Source of the DNA: Planctomycetia bacterium
Lineage (GTDB): Bacteria > Planctomycetota > Planctomycetia > Gemmatales > Gemmataceae
Assembly: GCA_005808665.1 (NCBI GenBank)
Contig: SYLG01000154.1
Location: 1-33,718 of the forward strand
Length of the DNA stretch: 33,718 bases
Direction: 5' to 3'
Shown here: positions 33,586-33,718 of the stretch, in pieces
Layout of the letters: each line of letters begins with the position of its first letter
Position numbering within the stretch: the stretch's first letter is position 1
Translations under genes and position numbers: made by a program
The notes under the pieces: generated by a model
The model's database searches: none
Told to the model about the DNA's origin: nothing
What the model saw: only the letters and a program-made list of their open reading frames with translations

Positions 33586-33718
33586 TTCCCGGCTTCAAAA
33601 AAAAGATGCGCCCTGATTTACCCATTGTGAAAGGTCTCCTGTTGAGACACTGTTTTTGGTTGAGCGACAGGCGGTAATATGCGATCAAAGAGTGGTTCAG
33701 AGGTGGTCCTGAACCGAC

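Noticed and set aside
33679-33718. ATG at 33679 opening a frame to the window edge, considered as a transposase start
   Set aside because: Only 13 codons are visible and they match nothing I recognise.
1-33718. CRISPR array, complete insertion sequence, rRNA, phosphopantetheinyl transferase or rpmA
   Set aside because: I looked for regularly spaced repeats, transposase motifs and the expected partner genes and saw none in the window.

Overview
The window looks like a chromosomal segment from a planctomycete, most likely of the Gemmata type. This is an inference from several signs: a Hint-domain polymorphic toxin, a membrane-anchored NCTC protein next to a multihaem c-type cytochrome, secreted proteins of unknown function, a multicopper oxidase fragment whose N-terminus resembles planctomycete export regions (LTILEERCVPT), and a moderately GC-rich composition. 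No 16S gene or other definitive marker is present.

The left end (1-867) is the tail of a polymorphic toxin gene with its immunity gene. After about 600 bases with no convincing gene comes the main feature, a tightly coupled operon (1478-17197). It encodes a polyunsaturated-fatty-acid (Pfa)-type iterative synthase: a PfaD-like enoyl reductase; a 2223-residue KS-AT-ACP-ACP-KR-DH protein; a 2156-residue KS-CLF-AT protein with four hotdog dehydratase modules; and a class I methyltransferase. The order (reductase, PfaA-like, KS-CLF-AT-DH) resembles what I recall of terrestrial myxobacterial pfa1-pfa2-pfa3 more than marine pfaABCDE. No phosphopantetheinyl transferase or acylglycerol-phosphate acyltransferase domain is visible, so the product (PUFA, other secondary lipid or alkyl chain) is open.

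A tRNA-Leu(GAG) with its own terminator follows, then a coupled pair encoding a DapA-like TIM-barrel protein and an Old Yellow Enzyme-type flavoprotein. On the minus strand (20244-24410) lies a compact four-gene operon of unknown function: a HemW-like radical SAM protein, a GcvH-like lipoyl carrier, a two-cluster ferredoxin-like protein and a second radical SAM enzyme. Divergent from it are rplU (with no rpmA next to it), a secreted protein with a possible alpha/alpha-toroid fold, fabH, a membrane-anchored protein with an NCTC motif, a tetrahaem cytochrome fused to a degenerate metallophosphatase-like domain, and a secreted protein with a possible transglutaminase-like core.

The right end has about 700 bases with no convincing gene, containing a perfect 11-bp inverted repeat, and then a multicopper oxidase gene that stops just before its second copper-binding HxH motif would be completed. 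Functional calls come from motif reading only; no database search was run.
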